From contig CAVYRD010000012.1 in the NCBI GenBank assembly GCA_963770865.1, positions 62,001-126,000 on the forward strand: a stretch of DNA of 64,000 nt, given 5' to 3'. How positions within the stretch are numbered: position 1 is the stretch's first letter; each line of letters starts with the position of its first letter. The DNA comes from Miltoncostaea sp963770865 (lineage in GTDB: Bacteria > Actinomycetota > Thermoleophilia > Miltoncostaeales > Miltoncostaeaceae). A program made the translations under genes and the position numbers. Below the pieces are notes generated by a model. The model was not told the DNA's origin. It worked only from the letters and a program-made list of their open reading frames with translations, and searched no databases. This document shows, piece after piece, positions 9,670 through 18,103 of this stretch.

Positions 9670-10722
9670 GGGCGCCCGCCGAGGTCGACGAGGGCGCTGG
9701 AGCGGCCGTCGAGCGTGCTCGCCACCAGCCAGAGCGCCGCGGGGTTCACGCCCTTGGGCATCGTGATGCGCAGCGTGCCGAGGCGGCCGCGCACGCCGCC
9801 TCCCACCTGGCGGCCGAGCGGGTCGCCGCCGGTGACGCCGGGCGTGCCGGTGCGGCGGCGCAGAACGAACGAGATCGGGGGTGGACGGCGCGAGCTCGAT
9901 GCCGGCCGTGGTGCGCAGCCGCACCCCGACCCGGTCGCGCGGCGACGGCCGGGAGATCGTGGGCGTGCCGGCGATCCGCCCGACCCAGCAGGTGCGCTCG
10001 CGGGTGGCGCGGTTGCGCGCCGCGTCGCTCAGGGCGGCGCTGATGACGTAGGTGCCGGGCGCGACGGCCTTGCCCTTGGCGTCCCGGCCGTCCCACGCCC
10101 AGCGCACGGGCTGGCCGGGGCGCACCGGCCGGGCGCCGAGGCGGCGGACCGGCTCGATCCCGTCCAGGCGGCGCGCCTCGAGCACCAGCGACCCGGGGTC
10201 GCGGGCGGTGAAGGTCAGCCGGCACTCACCGGGGCCGGCGGCCGCCAGGGTGGCCGAGGCGACCGTCATCGTCGCCGGCCGCGGCGCGGCCGTGTCGATC
10301 ACGATGTTGCGGGTCGTGTTGAACCTCTTGTCGCCGGAGCGGGCGCGCAGCTTGATGGCGTAGGTGCCGTCGGGCAGGCGGCGGCCCATGTTGTCGGTCC
10401 CGTCCCACTTGGTGCTGAAGAAGCCCTTGGGCTTGGCGATGTCGTCGAGCAGGACCATCACGGGCTCGCCGTCCTTCAGGATCTCGACGGTCACGCGGCT
10501 CGGGTCGTGGAGGCGGATGTTGATCCGCGCGCTGTCGCGCCGGCCGTCGAAGTTCGGGCTGAAGAGGATCGTCGCCTGGAAGCGGGTGACGATCGGCGGC
10601 GGGGTCGGGAAGGCGAACGGCAGCAGGAAGACGCCGAGCGCCACGACGAACAGCGCGAGCATGGCCGTGGCGACGATCGCGCGCCGCGCGCGGTCGCGGC
10701 CGCCCACCGGGGCCGATGTCAT
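9666..10722 (-). CDS. FlgD-Ig-like domain membrane-anchored protein, one frame shift
   Basis: A protein of about 351 residues with a single hydrophobic segment near residues 15-37 and an outward domain. FSPNFDGRRDSARINIRL followed by WDGTDNMGRRLPDGTYAIKL is the FlgD Ig-like fold, and WAWDGRDAKGKAVAPGTYVI is a second, related copy. Outside flagella this fold occurs as a beta-sandwich in secreted or surface proteins. The frame breaks at a run of C near 9877-9882, and restoring it gives a natural C-terminus ending LVDLGGRP and a GTGA overlap with the ligase-like gene. Length 1057 is 1 modulo 3, matching one insertion. A role in binding or presenting the glycan is only inferred from position. Confidence 0.75.
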
Positions 10723-10723
10723 C

Positions 10724-11494
10724 TCAGAAGGCCCTGAACCCCAGGCAGATGTAGAAGCCGAAGCGCCCGAGCGGGGTGCGCGAGGCGGCCAGCTCGGCCT
10801 TCCGCGGGCCCTCGAAGCGGTAGAGGCGACCGATCTGCGAGCCGATCCGCCCGCCCGGGCGGAAGAAGATGCCGCGCCGGGAGATGGCGACCAGGCCGGC
10901 CGAGCCCGCGTGGTCCTCCAGGTCGCCCCACGTCTGCCAGTTGTCCACGGGGGCGAGGTTGGTGTGGATCCACGGCATCCCGTGCTCGGAGAGCCAGCGG
11001 CGCGCGCCGGGCAGGCTGCGGCGGTTGGGGGTCGAGATCACCAGCAGGCCGTCCGGGGCGAGCTGCTCGCGGAGCGCGCGCAGGCAGGCGCGCGGGTCCT
11101 CGAGGTGCTCCAGCACGTCGGTCAGGGTGATGAGGTCGAACGGCCCGGCGGGCGGCTCGTAGGCGCTGCCCACCTCGGCGGTCAGCCGGTCGGCCGCGCC
11201 GATCTCGGCGAGGCGGCGCCTGGCGTGCTCCACCGATTCCGGCGAGAGGTCGATGCCGACGCCGGAGAAGCCGCGCTCGGCCAGCCGCTCCAGCAGGAAG
11301 CCGGTGCCGCAGCCGATGTCGAGCACCCGGCCGCCCGGCCGGGCGAAGCGGTCGATGGTCTCCAGGTTCAGCGCCATGCGGCTCTGGAGGTGCCAGTTGC
11401 GGCTCTCCACGGCCACCAGCCGCGGGGCCAGCCGGTCGTAGTAGGCCTGGACCTGGTCCAGGCGGGTGCTGTCGCTGTCGCGCTCGTCGCTCAC
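10724..11494 (-). CDS. SAM-dependent methyltransferase (class I)
   Basis: A 256-residue class I methyltransferase. VLDIGCGTGFLLERLAERG is motif I (SAM binding), GVGIDLSPESVEHAR is the acidic-loop motif, and LITLTDVLEHLEDP with GLLVISTPN covers motifs II and III, as in UbiG-like and O-methylating sugar transferases. GTG 11494 is preferred because it overlaps the upstream stop as GTGA like its neighbours; an in-frame ATG lies at 11503. It probably methylates a sugar or lipid intermediate of this locus. The substrate is unknown. Confidence 0.85.
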   Translation of the reverse strand: MSDERDSDSTRLDQVQAYYDRLAPRLVAVESRNWHLQSRMALNLETIDRFARPGGRVLDIGCGTGFLLERLAERGFSGVGIDLSPESVEHARRRLAEIGAADRLTAEVGSAYEPPAGPFDLITLTDVLEHLEDPRACLRALREQLAPDGLLVISTPNRRSLPGARRWLSEHGMPWIHTNLAPVDNWQTWGDLEDHAGSAGLVAISRRGIFFRPGGRIGSQIGRLYRFEGPRKAELAASRTPLGRFGFYICLGFRAF

Positions 11495-12620
11495 GGTGCC
11501 CATCCTGGCGGCGGTGGATTCGCGGCGGCCTGCGCCGCGAAGCGGTCGTAGGAGGGCTTGCGGGTGCCGTCACCGCGCAGCAGCCCTCCGGTCCAGAACG
11601 GATTGTCCTGGAAGTTGAACCATGTCACGACCTGCACCCGCGGGTAGCGGGCGGCGGCGGTGACGGTCTCATCGACCCATGCGGCCTGCTGGGCCTCGCT
11701 CACGAAGTAGCGGTGGAAGCGGTTGTACGACGTGTGGTACCCGGTCTCCGTGACGTGGATCGGTGCGCCCGGGGACAGCCTATCCACCTGCCGGATGACC
11801 TGGGGGAGCGTGCTCCAGGAGGGGACGAAGAACGCCTGCAGCGGGCTCCCGATGGGGTAGAGGTGCAGGCTCCAGGCGTCGATCGGCGGCCCCTCGTCGG
11901 CCACGCGGCGGGCGAAGTCGAGGCTGCCGACGGCCGTGCGGCCGTCCTCCGGGCAGGTCGTCGGCGTGCGCCCGGCCGGGCCGGTGACGCCGCCGATCAC
12001 CTGCGCACCGGGGTTGGCGGCGTGCACCTCGCGGTAGCTCGCGGCGAGCAGCGCGGCGTAGACGCGCGGCGAGGTGAGCACCGCGCGACCGCCGCGGCGC
12101 AGGCACTGGGGCGACCAGAAGCCGGGCAGGTTGGGCTCGTTCCAGATCTCGATGCGCCGCACCTGCGGCAGCGTCCCGCCGAGCGGGTCGGGGAAGCCGC
12201 CCGAGTAGCGCCGCGCGACGGCGCCGGCGAAGCGCGCCGCCGTCGGCCACGCGGGGCGCCGCCGACGCCTCGCCGCTGCGCGAGGCCCACGCGGGCGTGA
12301 GGTAGAAGTCGAGGATCGTCGTGATGTCCCGCGCCGACAGGCCGCGCACGATCTGGTCGTAGCGGCTCCAGTCGTAGGCCGGGTCGGCCGGGTTGCGCGC
12401 GTCGGCGGGCTTCGCCGGCGCGACCTGGCGCCAGAGGACGTCCACGCGGGTCACCTTCGTCCCGGTGGCCGCGAGCGCGTCGAGGCGGGCCTCGAGCGCC
12501 GGGCCCGCGGACGTTGACCAGGTCGTCGTCCTGCAGCGACACGATCGGCCCGGCCAGCGCGGGGACCGCGGCGGCGAGCAGCACCGCCAGCGCCGCCAGC
12601 GCGGCGAGGACCCGCCTCAT
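11491..12620 (-). CDS. Secreted clan GH-A glycoside hydrolase, two frame shifts
   Basis: A protein of about 375 residues with an N-terminal signal peptide (VLAALAALAVLLAAAVPALA). The body is a TIM-barrel glycosidase: RRIEIWNEPNLPGFW holds the NEP acid/base glutamate and HVTETGYHT the nucleophile glutamate of clan GH-A (families such as 5 and 39). The start is ATG 12620 in an ATGA overlap. Extra single bases near 12505 and 12253 break the frame; the 1130-base length (2 modulo 3) fits two insertions. It probably cuts or remodels the polysaccharide made by the surrounding enzymes, as endo-hydrolases do in many capsule operons. Confidence 0.8.
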
Positions 12621-13672
12621 CGGACCCGCCCCAGGCGGATCACGCCGACGCGGGCGCCGCGGCGCGTGCCGCGCTCGACCCACGCGACCCGGCGGTCGTC
12701 CACGCCCACGGCGTCCACCGCGCGGCGGGCCGTCGCCACGCGCCGCAGCGCCCCTCGCCGGGAGGCCAGCACGCGCCGGCCGTCGGTCAGGGCCACCGAG
12801 CCGCCGCCGAGGGCGACCCGCGGGGTCCGCGCGCCGGTCCACACCCGCACCGCCCGCGGCGCGGCCTGGTCGATGCGCACCAGCCCGACCCGCGCTCCCG
12901 AGGCGCACGGCGACGACGAACAGCCGCGGCGAGCCCCAGACCCGCAGGGCGGGCCCGGGCAGCGCGACCGGCGACGCCGCGCCGCCGTCCGGCAGCAGCA
13001 GGAAGGTCGAGGGGGAGGCGGGGTCGACCCACCCGAGGGCGTCGGCCGAGGACGCGATCAGGCCGGGCGCGGTCGCGGCCGGCGACCGGCGTCGCGGACG
13101 CCGGCGCGAGGCCGGACGGGTCGGCCGTGCGCAGCACGACGCCCGAGGCCGCGGTCTGCACGAAGCGCGCCGTGGTCCCGGTCCAGGCGGCCGCGAGCGT
13201 GGCCGGCGCGTCGGGACGCCCGTCGCTCTCGACGACGGTCTCCACGTCCTCGTCCGAGCAGCAGCGGACCACCGGGGGCGCGAAGCGGCGCGAGCCGGGC
13301 GCCATGACGAAGCCCCCGTCGCCGGTCGGCGCCAGCGTCCCGGGGTCCATGCGCGGCGATGCTCTCGCGCACCGAGACCGGCGTGTCGATCTCGCCGCGG
13401 AAGCGCGTCGAGGACCGGTTCAGGGACACGCGGAAGACCTCGGCCCGGTAGTAGTCGAAGCGCTGGGCGCCGGCCGGCGCGCCGGGAATGCGCGCGGGGT
13501 CGACCCGGACGGTGGCCGCCTCGGTCCACAGCAGGCGGTCGCCGCTGAAGGCCAGGACGCGCGGGGACCAGCCGTCGACGGTCACGGTGCGCGAGGCGCC
13601 GAGGGCGGGCGACGCCCCGGCCGCCGCGACGGCCGCCGCGGCGAGCGCCACCCCGATGGCGCGGCGCCTCAC
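12617..13672 (-). CDS. Secreted protein of unknown function, three frame shifts
   Basis: No family is recognised. The product of about 350 residues begins at GTG 13672 (GTGA overlap) with a signal peptide containing AIGVALAAAAVAAAGASPALG. After that it has short beta-strand-like repeats with WSPRVLAFSGDRLLWTE, LGWVDP, LRVWGSPRLFVV and VRVWTGARTPRVAL, which suggest a beta-propeller with about one blade per 45-50 residues. A CC pair (VVRCCSDED) is present. Single extra bases near 13355, 13076 and 12900 break the frame; length 1056 is 0 modulo 3, as three insertions require. Its place beside the secreted glycosidase suggests the extracytoplasmic side of polysaccharide handling. Confidence 0.6.
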
Positions 13673-14814
13673 GCGGGCGCGGCGTCCCCGGTGCGCAGGG
13701 CCGCGACCGCGTCGCCGAGCAGGGCCTCGCTGGCGGCGGCCATCGCGGGCGCGGCGAGCGGCGTCATGTTGGTGAGCTGCACATGGCGCGCGCCGGCCGC
13801 GGCGAAGCGGCGCACGGCGACGGCGATGTCGTCCGGCGTGCCGTGGATCACGGTCTCGCGCAGCACCGGCAGGGGCACGGCCTCGGCCAGGGCGAGCGCC
13901 TCGGCGCGGCCGTAGCTCGTCGGAAGGAAGGACGTGAGCCCGAAGGCGCCCGCGCCCAGCGGGTGCTCGGCGCCGTGGGCGTGGTAGGCCTCGGCCGGGC
14001 GGGTGAGGGCGATGAAGCGCATCAGCAGCGACCCGTCGATCGCCGCGAGCGCCTCCTCCTCGCTCTCGGCGACCACGATGCGGGCGTAGAGGCCGGGCGT
14101 CACCGCGTCCTCGGCGCGCTCCGCCTCCGCCGCGGCCGCGCGGACGCGGGCGAGCATGGCCGCGTAGTCGTCCGGGTCGGTGGCGAGCGGCAGCCAGCCG
14201 TCGGCGCGCCGTCCCGTGAGCGCGAGGCCCTTGGGCCGGTGCGCCGCGACCCAGATCGGCGGCGGTCCCGAGGGCAGGGGCTCCAGCCCGAGGCAGCCCT
14301 GGGTCACGGTGAAGTGGTCGCCGTGGAAGTCGATCGGGTCGGTCGTCTCCATCAGCGCGCGCATCAGGGCGAGGCCCTCGTCGAGTCGCGCGAGCGGGCG
14401 GCGGTTCTCCATCCCGAAGGGGGCCAGGTTGAGCACCTCGCCCGAGCCGACGCCCAGGATGAAGCGCCCGCCGCTCAGGTGGTCGAGGGTCAGCGCGGTC
14501 TGGGCGACGGACACGGGGTGCCGGCGCACCAGGTCGGTGACGCCGATCCCGAGGCGGATGCCCTTGGTGGCGCCGGCCGCGGCGGCCACCACCGGCACCG
14601 GGTCGAACCAGACGTGGGGGCTGCGCTGGCCGGCGGCCTGGGGCACCAGGTCCGGCGTCCAGATGGACAGCGGGAACCAGTGCAGCAGGTGGTCGGCCCA
14701 CCAGATCGCGTCGAAGCCCTGGGACTCGCGGCGCCGGGCGGCGGCCACGGCGCCCTCCGCAGGCGGCCGCACCGCCCCCATCGCCGACAGCTCGAGGCGC
14801 GCGGGCTCCGACAT
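13669..14814 (-). CDS. LLM class (F420-dependent type) oxidoreductase
   Basis: A 381-residue luciferase-like monooxygenase-fold protein. QGFDAIWWADHLLHWFP, LGIGVTDLVRRHPVSVAQTALTLDHLSGGRFILGVGSGE and PIWVAAHRPKGLALTGRRADGWLP are characteristic of the F420-binding branch, such as methylene-tetrahydromethanopterin-reductase-like and glucose-6-phosphate-dehydrogenase-like enzymes. ATG 14814 is chosen because a TAGGTT element lies exactly 7 bases upstream. The longer frame from 14850 would run through that element. It appears to be the first gene of the twelve-gene polysaccharide operon, to which it has no obvious link. Substrate unknown. Confidence 0.85.
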   Translation of the reverse strand: MSEPARLELSAMGAVRPPAEGAVAAARRRESQGFDAIWWADHLLHWFPLSIWTPDLVPQAAGQRSPHVWFDPVPVVAAAAGATKGIRLGIGVTDLVRRHPVSVAQTALTLDHLSGGRFILGVGSGEVLNLAPFGMENRRPLARLDEGLALMRALMETTDPIDFHGDHFTVTQGCLGLEPLPSGPPPIWVAAHRPKGLALTGRRADGWLPLATDPDDYAAMLARVRAAAAEAERAEDAVTPGLYARIVVAESEEEALAAIDGSLLMRFIALTRPAEAYHAHGAEHPLGAGAFGLTSFLPTSYGRAEALALAEAVPLPVLRETVIHGTPDDIAVAVRRFAAAGARHVQLTNMTPLAAPAMAAASEALLGDAVAALRTGDAAPA

Positions 14815-14862
14815 GGCGGCCAACCTACCCTGCGCCGGAGGGCCGGTCAACGCCCGCGGGCA

Positions 14863-15279
14863 TCAGCGCCGCAGGCGCAGCACCACCAGCGCGACGAGGT
14901 ACGTGACGCCGCCGAGCGCGCCGAGCCAGACGTACGGCGCCGGGTCGCCGCCGCGGGCCAGCTCGAACACGAAGCCGCCGATCACGCCGGCCGTCACCAC
15001 GCCGCCCGAGATGAGGGTGGCGTCGCGGTCGAGCGACGCGATGCGCTCGTCGCGGCGGTCGAGCAGGCCGTTGACCGTCTCGCTGAAGCGCGCGGCCGCG
15101 ACCAGCGCGACGGCGATCCCGGTCATGAGCAGGAACGCGAACACCGCGTAGCCGCGCTCCCCGCCCGCCCAGGCGCCGGCGCCCATCGCGACGCCGAGCA
15201 GGACGCTCACGGCGGGCGTCAGCCAGAAGGCCGCGGGGCGGCTACGGAGCCGGTTCGGCATGGGCTGGGTCATCGACAT
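14863..15279 (-). CDS. Four-span membrane protein paired with HTH regulator
   Basis: A 138-residue protein of unknown function with four hydrophobic segments (about 19-38, 45-62, 90-106 and 116-134), beginning at ATG 15279; ATG 15273 or 15261 are also possible. Between spans 2 and 3 lies a charged loop, ETVNGLLDRRDERIASLD. Its first 38 bases overlap the HTH gene, so the two are translated together. Small membrane proteins of this kind (DUF2178-like) are widely coupled to one short Cro/CI-type regulator. Function in those pairs is not established. Confidence 0.7.
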   Translation of the reverse strand: MSMTQPMPNRLRSRPAAFWLTPAVSVLLGVAMGAGAWAGGERGYAVFAFLLMTGIAVALVAAARFSETVNGLLDRRDERIASLDRDATLISGGVVTAGVIGGFVFELARGGDPAPYVWLGALGGVTYLVALVVLRLRR

Positions 15280-15460
15280 GGAACATCTCCTCCACGGGGA
15301 CCTCGAACAGGCGCGCCAGGGCGATCGCGAGCGGCAGGGAGGGCGTGTAGCGGCCGGTCTCGATCGAGTTCACGGTCTGCCGGCTCACGCCGAGCGCCGC
15401 GGCGAGCTGGGCCTGGGAGAGCGCGCGTGCGCTCCGCAGGGCCCGCACGTCGTTGCGCAC
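15242..15460 (-). CDS. Short Cro/CI (XRE) family transcriptional regulator
   Basis: A 72-residue protein that is almost only a helix-turn-helix domain. SQAQLAAALGVSRQTVNSIETGRYTPSLPLAIALARLF matches the YgzD/XRE short-regulator group. The start is GTG 15460. The family binds DNA as a dimer without a sensor domain. Two palindromic sites lie just upstream at 15478 and 15527, so it very probably represses its own operon together with the membrane protein downstream. Confidence 0.88.
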   Translation of the reverse strand: MRNDVRALRSARALSQAQLAAALGVSRQTVNSIETGRYTPSLPLAIALARLFEVPVEEMFHVDDPAHAEPAP

Positions 15461-15477
15461 TCAGGCGCGCCGGGGTA

Positions 15478-15544
15478 TGTAAAGCGTGCTTGTCATGCCC
15501 GGAGTGTGGAGGAGGACACCCGGTGGTGTCAAGCCTGCTTGACA
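15478..15544 (-). promoter_or_regulatory. Twin palindromic operators of the XRE/membrane-protein pair
   Basis: TGTCAAGC-CT-GCTTGACA at 15527-15544 is a perfect 8-base inverted repeat with a 2-base spacer. TGTAAAGC-GT-GCTTGTCA at 15478-15495 is the same site with two mismatches. Centre-to-centre distance is 49 bases. The perfect copy contains TTGACA in the direction of the regulator gene, so it may cover the -35 element. Their position between the regulator and the end of the mogA-like gene points to autoregulation. Confidence 0.75.
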
Positions 15545-15562
15545 TCCGGGACCCCCGGCGGC

Positions 15563-16054
15563 CTACCCGGCCGGGTGGTCGCCCCCGCGCAGCTGCGACG
15601 CGGCGTGGGCGGCGATGGGGGCGACGACCTCCCAGCCGTCGCGCGCGCCGCCGGTGGAGCCGGGGAGGTTCACGACCAGCGTCATGCCGCGCACGCCGGC
15701 CACCCCGCGCGAGAGCATCGCGTGCGGCGTCACCGCCAGCGAGCGGGCGCGCAGGGCCTCGGCGATGCCCGGCACCAGGCGCTCGCAGGCCGCGGCCGTG
15801 GCCTCGGGCGTGCGGTCGCGCGGGCCGATGCCGGTGCCGCCCGTCGTCAGGATCAGGTCCGGCGCGTCGGGGCCGGTGCACATCGCGGTGAGGAGGGCCG
15901 TCAGCCCCTCCGGGTCGTCCGGGACCAGCTCGCGGCGCACCACCTCGGCGCCCCCGGCCGCGACGGCCTCCGCCAGGGCGGGGCCGGACGCGTCGGGCTG
16001 CTCCCCGCGGGCCGAGCGGTCCGACACCGTGATGACGGCGACCCGCAGCGTCAC
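15563..16054 (-). CDS. MogA/MoaB family molybdenum cofactor biosynthesis protein
   Basis: A 163-residue protein starting at GTG 16054, overlapping the moaC stop. VAVITVSDRSARGEQPDASGP, LILTTGGTGIGPRDRTPEAT and VNLPGSTGGARDGWEVV are the molybdopterin-binding motifs of the MogA/MoaB family, which adenylates molybdopterin before molybdate insertion. The length is normal for the single-domain form. It follows moaC directly, so both act in molybdenum cofactor synthesis, although the other moa/moe genes are not in this window. Confidence 0.9.
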   Translation of the reverse strand: MTLRVAVITVSDRSARGEQPDASGPALAEAVAAGGAEVVRRELVPDDPEGLTALLTAMCTGPDAPDLILTTGGTGIGPRDRTPEATAAACERLVPGIAEALRARSLAVTPHAMLSRGVAGVRGMTLVVNLPGSTGGARDGWEVVAPIAAHAASQLRGGDHPAG

Positions 16055-16530
16055 GCGTCGGAGGGGGCGGGGCCCTTGGTCTTCTCGAGCAGCCGGATCC
16101 CGTCGATCACGACGCCCTTGTCGATGCCCTTCACCAGGTCGTAGACGTTGAGCGCGGCCACCGACGCGGCCGTCAGGGCCTCCATCTCCACCCCGGTGCG
16201 TGCCGTGGTCTCGACCTCGGCCCGGATGCGCGCCTCGCCGGCCTCGGCGTCGACCGTCACCTCGACGCCCGCCCGGTCGATCGGCAGCGGGTGGCAGAGG
16301 GCGATCAGCTCGGGCGTGCGCTTGGCGGCCATGATCCCCGCGATCCGGGCCACGGCCGCCGCGTCGCCCTTGGGCAGCTCGCCGTCGGACATGGCCCGCG
16401 CGGTCGCCGGCGCCATCCGCACGACGGCCTCGGCCACGGCGCGGCGCAGGATCGGCGGCTTGTGGCCCACCCCCACCATCCGGGCCTGGCCGCGCGCGTC
16501 GAGGTGGGTGAGCCCCGGCTCGTCGCTCAT
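16051..16530 (-). CDS. moaC: Cyclic pyranopterin monophosphate synthase
   Basis: A 159-residue MoaC. THLDARGQARMVGVG begins the conserved N-terminal half, GELPKGDAAAVARIAGIMAAKRTPELIALCHPLPI includes the KGD and active-site loop, and VETTARTGVEMEALTAASVAALNVYDLVKGIDKG is the most conserved block of the family. It converts the MoaA product to cyclic pyranopterin monophosphate. ATG 16530 is chosen for its ATGA overlap with the otsA-like gene; upstream codons in frame lack family similarity. Confidence 0.95.
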   Translation of the reverse strand: MSDEPGLTHLDARGQARMVGVGHKPPILRRAVAEAVVRMAPATARAMSDGELPKGDAAAVARIAGIMAAKRTPELIALCHPLPIDRAGVEVTVDAEAGEARIRAEVETTARTGVEMEALTAASVAALNVYDLVKGIDKGVVIDGIRLLEKTKGPAPSDA

Positions 16531-18020
16531 GCGCCGGCCCGGCGCTCGCGCCGGCGGTCGGCCGCGCGCTTGCGGACGATGTCGTCCTGCTGGGCCTGGA
16601 GCCACTTGCCGACGTCGTTCTCACGCACGATCCGCTTGATCTCCTGGATCCGGAAGGCCCGTTCGTCGTGGGGCATGGTCAGCGCCTGGTGGAGCGCCTC
16701 GGCCTGGGCCTCGACGTCGAACGGGTTGATGGTGATGGCGAACGAGCCCAGCTCCTCGTGGGCCCCGGCGTTCTCGGAGAGGATCAGCACGCCGTCGCGC
16801 TCGTTCACGAGCGGGGCCTCCTTCGCGATGAGGTTCATGCCGTCGAAGATCGGGTTCACGACGAGCACGTCGTAGTGCTTGTAGGCGGCCACGGCCCGGT
16901 GGATGTTGCTCTCGATCCGCAGGTCGATCGGCATCCAGTCCGGCGTGCCGTGCTTCAGGTTCACGTGGCTCACAACGTCGCGGATCTTGGCGAGATACTC
17001 GACGTACTCGTCCACGTCCTGGCGCGAGGGCTGCAGGAGCGCGAAGAACGTGATGTCCTCGCGGAACTCGGGGTGGTGGTCGAGGAAGACGTCGAACGCC
17101 TTGAAGCCGCGCAGCGTGTTCTTGGACAGGTCGGTCCGGTCGACGCGCACCACCAGGTGCTGCCGGCGCCGGCGCAGCATCAGGCCCTCCTCCTCGGCCA
17201 CCTCCGCCGAGGCGGCGAGCTGCTCGAACATCGGCGCGTTGACCGAGATCGGGTACGAGCGCACCCACACCTCGCGGCCCTCCCAGCGCACCTGGCGGCG
17301 GACGTAGTCGACCTGCAGGTCGAGCAGGTCCTCGCAGCAGAGCAGGAAGTTGCGCGCGTAGCTGCGGGTGTGGAAGGCGATCACGTCGTTCGCGAGCAGC
17401 CCCCGCAGGATCCCCTCGCGGATGTGCGGGGGCAGGATGCGCCAGTAGTCCGGCTGGCTCCACGGGATGTGGACGAAGTGGTGCAGGAAGGCGTCCGGGT
17501 GGGCCGCGCGGATCGCCTCGGGCGCCGTGTAGAGGTGGTAGTCGTGGAGCATCACGATGCGCTCCGGGTCCTCGTCGAGCTCCTGGTTTACCGCGTCGGC
17601 GAAGGCCCGGTTGGCGGCCAGGTAGCCGTGGTCCCAGGCGTCCAGCTCCTCCCGGCGCACGTCGGGGGCGTTGCTCAGGTCCCAGAGGTAGTGCTGGATG
17701 AACCAGAGCATCGGGTTGGCGACCACGTTGTAGTACTGGTTGTACGTCTCGGGGTCGATCACCACGAAGCGGCCGCGGGTGTCGATGCCGAGGTCCGGCA
17801 GCGGGAAGCTGGCGCCCTCGTGCTCCCCGGCCATGGCGAGGTCGCCGTCCGAGATCGCGGCCGACACCCAGAGCGCCGGTGTGTGCTCGGCGAGCCCCAG
17901 GAGGGCCGTCACGAGGCCCCCTCCACCGCGCGTCTGCTCCCTCCACTGGCCCTCGCCGGCCCCGAAGGTCACGGGCCCGCGGTTCGACACCAGGATCAGG
18001 GGGGGTGGCCGTCTGCTCAC
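16527..18020 (-). CDS. otsA: Trehalose-6-phosphate synthase (family 20 glycosyltransferase)
   Basis: A 497-residue family 20 transferase that joins glucose from a nucleotide donor to glucose 6-phosphate. SNRGPV near the start, HDYHLYTAPEAIR, HIPWSQPDYWRILP, DRTDLSKNTLRGFKAFD and VVNPIFDGMNLIAKEAPLVN are the expected blocks. The LxSNRGPV start and the charged C-terminus differ from enterobacterial OtsA, so another acceptor (for example glycerol 3-phosphate) is possible. GTG 18020 is preceded by an AGGAGC-like stretch and a TAGAGT element about 45 bases away. It heads otsA-moaC-mogA, a grouping without obvious biochemical logic. Confidence 0.85.
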   Translation of the reverse strand: MSRRPPPLILVSNRGPVTFGAGEGQWREQTRGGGGLVTALLGLAEHTPALWVSAAISDGDLAMAGEHEGASFPLPDLGIDTRGRFVVIDPETYNQYYNVVANPMLWFIQHYLWDLSNAPDVRREELDAWDHGYLAANRAFADAVNQELDEDPERIVMLHDYHLYTAPEAIRAAHPDAFLHHFVHIPWSQPDYWRILPPHIREGILRGLLANDVIAFHTRSYARNFLLCCEDLLDLQVDYVRRQVRWEGREVWVRSYPISVNAPMFEQLAASAEVAEEEGLMLRRRRQHLVVRVDRTDLSKNTLRGFKAFDVFLDHHPEFREDITFFALLQPSRQDVDEYVEYLAKIRDVVSHVNLKHGTPDWMPIDLRIESNIHRAVAAYKHYDVLVVNPIFDGMNLIAKEAPLVNERDGVLILSENAGAHEELGSFAITINPFDVEAQAEALHQALTMPHDERAFRIQEIKRIVRENDVGKWLQAQQDDIVRKRAADRRRERRAGA

Positions 18021-18103
18021 CGATCACGCTCCGTTCGTTCAGGATGTGCGGCGTGCCGCAAGACTCTACGCCCCGTCGCCCGCCCCACGGCGGCCGCTGA
18101 GCC

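Noticed and set aside
5625..10737. Several plus-strand frames of 500-826 codons
   Set aside because: They mirror the membrane-protein and glycosyltransferase genes and give low-complexity His/Arg/Gln-rich products with no hydrophobic segments or conserved motifs.
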